From: G963676655 sp963676655
GTDB taxonomy: Bacteria; Verrucomicrobiota; Lentisphaeria; Victivallales; Victivallaceae
DNA: 64,000 bases
Direction of reading: 5' to 3'
NCBI GenBank assembly: GCA_963676655.2
Contig: CAXXKX010000004.1
Coordinates: forward strand, 372,001 to 436,000
Part shown: positions 60,867-64,000 of the stretch, piece by piece
Numbering within the stretch: the first letter of the stretch is position 1
How the letters are laid out: each line of letters starts with the position of its first letter
The notes under the pieces: model-generated
Told to the model about the DNA's origin: nothing
Seen by the model: only the letters and a program-made list of their open reading frames with translations
Database searches by the model: none
Program-made: the position numbers and the translations under genes

Positions 60867-63044
60867 ATGTTGAAAATTTTAAAAAGCTTTGTTTTACTGC
60901 TGTTTGTCGCAGTTTCTATAAACAGTATTGCTCAGGATGCGGATGTTATCGGTCGTAAAGAACCAGGTGACAAAAAGCAGGAGCAATTGCAGTTGATTAC
61001 CAAATTGACGGCTGCTATTCTGAGTCGCAACCATTATAAACAGCATAAGCTGAACAATGAGTACTCGGAAGAGATCTTTGAAGAATATTTCCGGATTCTC
61101 GATCCCAGCAGGCTTTATTTCACTCAAAAGGATGTAGACAGCTTCTCCAAGTACCGTCTTTATCTTGACGACTTGACCATCGCGGGAGATACGACTTTCG
61201 CTCTTGATGTTTACGCTTTATTCCGTAAACGATTTGACGAATATCGTAAGTTCGCCGAAGCGCAGCTAAAAAAAGGATTTGACTTTACCAAAGATGAACA
61301 GCTTATGCTGGATCGTGAAAAAGCGAAACGCCCGGCCAATATCGAGGAATTACATGATCTGTGGCGTAGAAAATTGAAAAATGACGTTTTGTACTTCAGA
61401 CTGATGCAGCGAACAATCAAGGAAGCGGCAGAAAAAGCTGAAAAAGCTGCAAAGGAATCTGTTGGCAAGAAAGGTAAAGACGATAAAGAAGCTAAAGCCC
61501 ATGTTTCATGGACTACCCGTTCTCCTGAAGAAAAAATCATGCGCCGTCTTCACGATGTTGCCAATGAAATAGATAAACGTGACAAGCGGGAAATATTGGG
61601 TATTTTCCTTACCGCCGTATCTCAGGTTTACGGTCCGCATTCCAGTTATATGACTCCCAAGCAGGAAGACGATTTCAATATTGATATGAAACTCTCCCTG
61701 GTCGGAATCGGCGCGTTGTTGACCAGTGAAGACGGCATGACCAAAGTGGTCAAGCTGATCCCTGGTGGTCCGGCAGAAAAGGGTGGAAAACTCAAAGCTG
61801 AAGACCGGATTATCGCCGTCGCTCAGGATGGCGAGGAGGCGATCAATATAATTGATATGCCGATCACTAAGGTCGTCGGTTACATCCGGGGTAAAAAGGA
61901 TACGAAAGTAACCTTGACTGTTCTACCCGGGGACAAAGGAATCAATGCGGTTCCAACCCAGATAGTTATCGTTCGCGACGTTGTCAAACTCAAGGACAGC
62001 GAAGCCAAAGGTGAAATCAAGGAAGTAACCGGCGATAATGGCAGAAAACTGAAAATCGGCGTCATAACCCTGCATAAATTTTATGTGGATTTCAAAGCAG
62101 CTTTCGCACATGATCCCAACTATAAAAGCTCGACCCGTGATGTCGCCAAAATTCTGGAAAAATTCAATAAAGCCGGAGTTGACGGGGTTATCATGGATAT
62201 GCGTTCAAACAGCGGCGGCAGTCTTCAGGAAGCTATTACTCTGTCGGGATTGTTTATCCGGAGCGGCCCGGTTGTCCAGGTCCGCGGCGCGGATGACTCA
62301 GTCGATGTCCGTGAAGATCCTGATCCCAACATCCAATATGCCGGTCCGTTGATGGTTTTGACCAATAAATTGACATCCTCCGCCGCGGAAATCTTTTCCG
62401 GCGCGATCAAGGATTATAATCGCGGCATTCTGATTGGTGATTCGCGGACTTACGGTAAAGGAACCGTGCTCGATGTCTACGAACTGAAGAACCTGCTGCG
62501 TTTTATGGGCAAGAAATTTCCCGGTGGAACCTTGAAATTTGAAACCGCTCTGTTTTTCCGGGTTAACGGCTCCTCAACCCAGAAAATTGGTGTTAAACCG
62601 CATATATTTATTGATTCGGTGACCGAAGCGATGAAGGTCGGCGAAGAGCATAACCGCCATTCTATTCCGTGGGCGAAAATAGCTGAAGTCGACCATCAGA
62701 ACTTTAGCCCGAACCTGACCGAGACTGCCAAAAAACTGGAAAAAGCTTCGCTGGCCAGACGGAGCAAGAATTCCAAGTATAAACTCCGTGAGCGCGATTT
62801 GCAAACTTTCCGGGACTATCAGAAGCGCAAGCATGTTTCATTGAACGAAAACAAACGCTGGTCGGAATACCTGGCGGAAAAGAAGCTTCAGGACGAACAG
62901 AAAAAACTGGTTGATGAAGACCGGGAAAAGGATGATAAAATACAGGATCTATTGCTCGATGAATCAATATTGATTATGCGGGATTACATTGATATGCCGA
63001 AAAATAAGTTGCAGCCGGCAAAAGCTATAGCTAAAAGCAATTGA
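60867..63044 (+). CDS. prc: Tail-specific (C-terminal processing) protease
   Basis: The 725-residue periplasmic S41 protease has a signal peptide (MLKILKSFVLLLFVAVSINSIA), an N-terminal helical domain (LNNEYSEEIFEEYFRILDPSRLYFTQKDV), a PDZ domain (about 265-350, SLVGIGALLTSEDGMTKVVKLIPGGPAEKGG) and the Ser/Lys dyad region (LTSSAAEIFSGAIKDYNRGILIGDSRTYGKGTV). The C-terminus carries a DUF3340-like domain and charged coiled coil. It degrades or trims envelope proteins from their C-terminus. AAGGA precedes the ATG. A lipase-like gene follows after 21 bp. Confidence 0.94.
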   Translation: MLKILKSFVLLLFVAVSINSIAQDADVIGRKEPGDKKQEQLQLITKLTAAILSRNHYKQHKLNNEYSEEIFEEYFRILDPSRLYFTQKDVDSFSKYRLYLDDLTIAGDTTFALDVYALFRKRFDEYRKFAEAQLKKGFDFTKDEQLMLDREKAKRPANIEELHDLWRRKLKNDVLYFRLMQRTIKEAAEKAEKAAKESVGKKGKDDKEAKAHVSWTTRSPEEKIMRRLHDVANEIDKRDKREILGIFLTAVSQVYGPHSSYMTPKQEDDFNIDMKLSLVGIGALLTSEDGMTKVVKLIPGGPAEKGGKLKAEDRIIAVAQDGEEAINIIDMPITKVVGYIRGKKDTKVTLTVLPGDKGINAVPTQIVIVRDVVKLKDSEAKGEIKEVTGDNGRKLKIGVITLHKFYVDFKAAFAHDPNYKSSTRDVAKILEKFNKAGVDGVIMDMRSNSGGSLQEAITLSGLFIRSGPVVQVRGADDSVDVREDPDPNIQYAGPLMVLTNKLTSSAAEIFSGAIKDYNRGILIGDSRTYGKGTVLDVYELKNLLRFMGKKFPGGTLKFETALFFRVNGSSTQKIGVKPHIFIDSVTEAMKVGEEHNRHSIPWAKIAEVDHQNFSPNLTETAKKLEKASLARRSKNSKYKLRERDLQTFRDYQKRKHVSLNENKRWSEYLAEKKLQDEQKKLVDEDREKDDKIQDLLLDESILIMRDYIDMPKNKLQPAKAIAKSN

Positions 63045-63065
63045 TAATACCGGGGGAGATATTTC

Positions 63066-63782
63066 ATGATATTGCAAGCCTTAACAGAGTATTTTAAAGG
63101 CAACTTGTGTCATCTATATCTCTCTCCCGCTCCCGGCGTCGAAGACCGCCGGGAAATAGTTGTTCTGGTTCATGGCTTACTGCGCCGCAGTTACGCTTTT
63201 TACAGTTTGGGGCGTAAATTGAGTCGGCTCGGCTATACCGTTTGTGTATATGATTACCGGACCACCCGCAAATTAATGCCGGAGCATGGCGACGACCTGA
63301 AAAAATACCTGGAACGAATCGCCGTCGACCACCCTGATATGAAAATCAATATGGTAACCCACAGTATGGGAGGAATCCTGACTCGTCTGGCTCTTGGCCA
63401 TTTGATGGACCCGGGAACAACTCCTGATGACGAAATCCTGTCTCGGGATCGTTTTAACCGGATTGTTATGCTGGCTCCTCCTCATCATGGCTCCGATCTG
63501 GCAAAAAGGTTGATGAAATACCTGCCGGCTCTCGGAAAATTGATCAAACCATTACCGGGCCTTAGCAGCGCGCCGGAAGCCGCGGTACACCAGTTCCCGG
63601 TCCCGAAGGGCTTGGAGATTGGGATTATTGCCGGTCGGTTTGACTCTGAAGTGGCATTGCCCTACACCTATTTGCCCGGAGCAAGCGCCCATATCGTGAT
63701 CAAATCAGAACATTCATTTATGATGTATATGCCGGCTGCTATTCGCGCGGTGATATCATTTCTGGCCACAGGACACTTTTAA
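63066..63782 (+). CDS. Alpha/beta hydrolase, lipase/acyltransferase-like
   Basis: A 238-residue alpha/beta hydrolase with the oxyanion region VVLVHGLLRRSYAF (HG dipeptide) and nucleophile elbow THSMGGILTRLAL (Ser in G-x-S-x-G variant H-S-M-G-G). RIVMLAPPHHGSDLA is typical of triacylglycerol-lipase-like and PGAP1-like proteins. His in SEHSFMMYMP may complete the triad. No signal peptide. The ribosome-binding site is GGGGGAG, 7-8 nt upstream. Substrate unknown. Confidence 0.8.
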   Translation: MILQALTEYFKGNLCHLYLSPAPGVEDRREIVVLVHGLLRRSYAFYSLGRKLSRLGYTVCVYDYRTTRKLMPEHGDDLKKYLERIAVDHPDMKINMVTHSMGGILTRLALGHLMDPGTTPDDEILSRDRFNRIVMLAPPHHGSDLAKRLMKYLPALGKLIKPLPGLSSAPEAAVHQFPVPKGLEIGIIAGRFDSEVALPYTYLPGASAHIVIKSEHSFMMYMPAAIRAVISFLATGHF

Positions 63783-63796
63783 ACGGAGATTACCGC

Positions 63797-64000
63797 ATGA
63801 AAATATTGGCTTTAGAGTCATATTACGGCGGCAGTCACAAGTATTTTATCGACGGACTCATCGCCGGCAGCAGGCATCGGTGGACCCTGCTTACGCTGCC
63901 GGACGAAGCCTGGCGCTGGAGAATGCGTCACGCCGCGGCTCATTTTGCTTTCCAGTTGAAAGACATCGACGACGATTTTGACCTTATTTTTTATTCCAGT
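63797..64000 (+). CDS. tRNA-queuosine mannosyltransferase-like protein (DUF3524), 5' part
   Basis: The visible 68 codons read MKILALESYYGGSHKYFIDG and continue HRWTLLTLPDEAWRWRMRHAAAHFA. The (A)LE-x-YYGGSH start and the (W/K)WRMR-AA-HFA block are the hallmark of the DUF3524 N-terminal domain found in tRNA-queuosine alpha-mannosyltransferases (QTMAN-like). CGGAG lies 8-9 nt before the ATG; the gene runs off the window. Together with queF at 8714 it suggests an active queuosine pathway with glycosylation. Confidence 0.8.
   Translation, partial: MKILALESYYGGSHKYFIDGLIAGSRHRWTLLTLPDEAWRWRMRHAAAHFAFQLKDIDDDFDLIFYSS

Overview
Organism. The window looks like a chromosome segment of a PVC-group bacterium, most likely Lentisphaerota (Victivallis/Lentisphaera-like). 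This is inferred from two type-IV-pilin-like proteins with the FTLIELLVVIAIIAILASM leader and an H-X9-DG C-terminal motif, from a LacI-controlled glycan locus that contains one of them, and from mannan/xylan-type glycoside hydrolases and a RAYT transposase. No rRNA, tRNA or CRISPR array was recognised.

Layout. 0-6.6 kb: a carbohydrate-related strip on the + strand (partial BNR-4 protein, pseudopilin, metallophosphoesterase, sugar isomerase-like TIM barrel, clan-A glycosidase-like protein), a GH39 C-terminal remnant, a hairpin-rich intergenic region and a small secreted protein with a strong terminator. 6.8-16 kb: dense housekeeping genes (ung, argJ, queF, a PaaK-like ligase, rnhA, a second metallophosphoesterase, a GT2, proC, uppP, then divergent rsmB). 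16-30.3 kb: an accessory island, described below. 30.3-33 kb: repeats, a CDP-paratose-epimerase-like gene and a methyltransferase. 33-40 kb: a tandem TRASH/YHS metal-binding protein, a REPIN-like element and CusB/CusA copper/silver efflux. 40.7-46.9 kb: one 1981-residue protein (C10 peptidase + 10 FN3 + 7 FG-GAP + 3 PPC-like domains) behind a structured leader. 47-53 kb: radical SAM protein, hybrid histidine kinase, coiled-coil protein, acylphosphatase and a YdjM-like membrane protein. 53-59.4 kb: a LacI / GH5 / pseudopilin / GH5 / GH130 / acetyl-esterase operon that looks like an acetylated beta-mannan utilisation locus. 59.5-64 kb: RAYT transposase, Prc protease, lipase-like hydrolase and the start of a tRNA-queuosine mannosyltransferase-like gene.

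The accessory island (about 16-30.3 kb) is the most unusual part. AT-rich modules, each a + strand exported TPR protein facing a - strand all-helical protein (or just the 3' end of one), recur four times (18.2, 19.3, 21.1 and 26.8 kb). Two copies are orphan 3' tails that share a nearly identical anchor with the full-length gene and then carry a different C-terminus, as in polymorphic effector loci. The fourth helical gene is split by a one-unit change in an (AT)6 tract. Between and beside them lie phage-head-like genes (scaffold, SU10-like capsid, head-tail adaptor-like, a tail-completion-like protein) without terminase, portal, lysis or integrase genes. Two of the - strand transcription units share a 31-bp upstream motif. 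A coiled-coil protein with a transglutaminase-like Cys-His-Asp arrangement and a membrane-anchored neighbour completes the island. The functional reading (effector/partner modules tied to a domesticated capsid cluster) is inference.

Repeats. A REPIN-like element (33.5 kb), a related half element (30.5 kb) and other hairpin clusters co-occur with a RAYT gene (59.6 kb), suggesting an active or recent REP/RAYT system.
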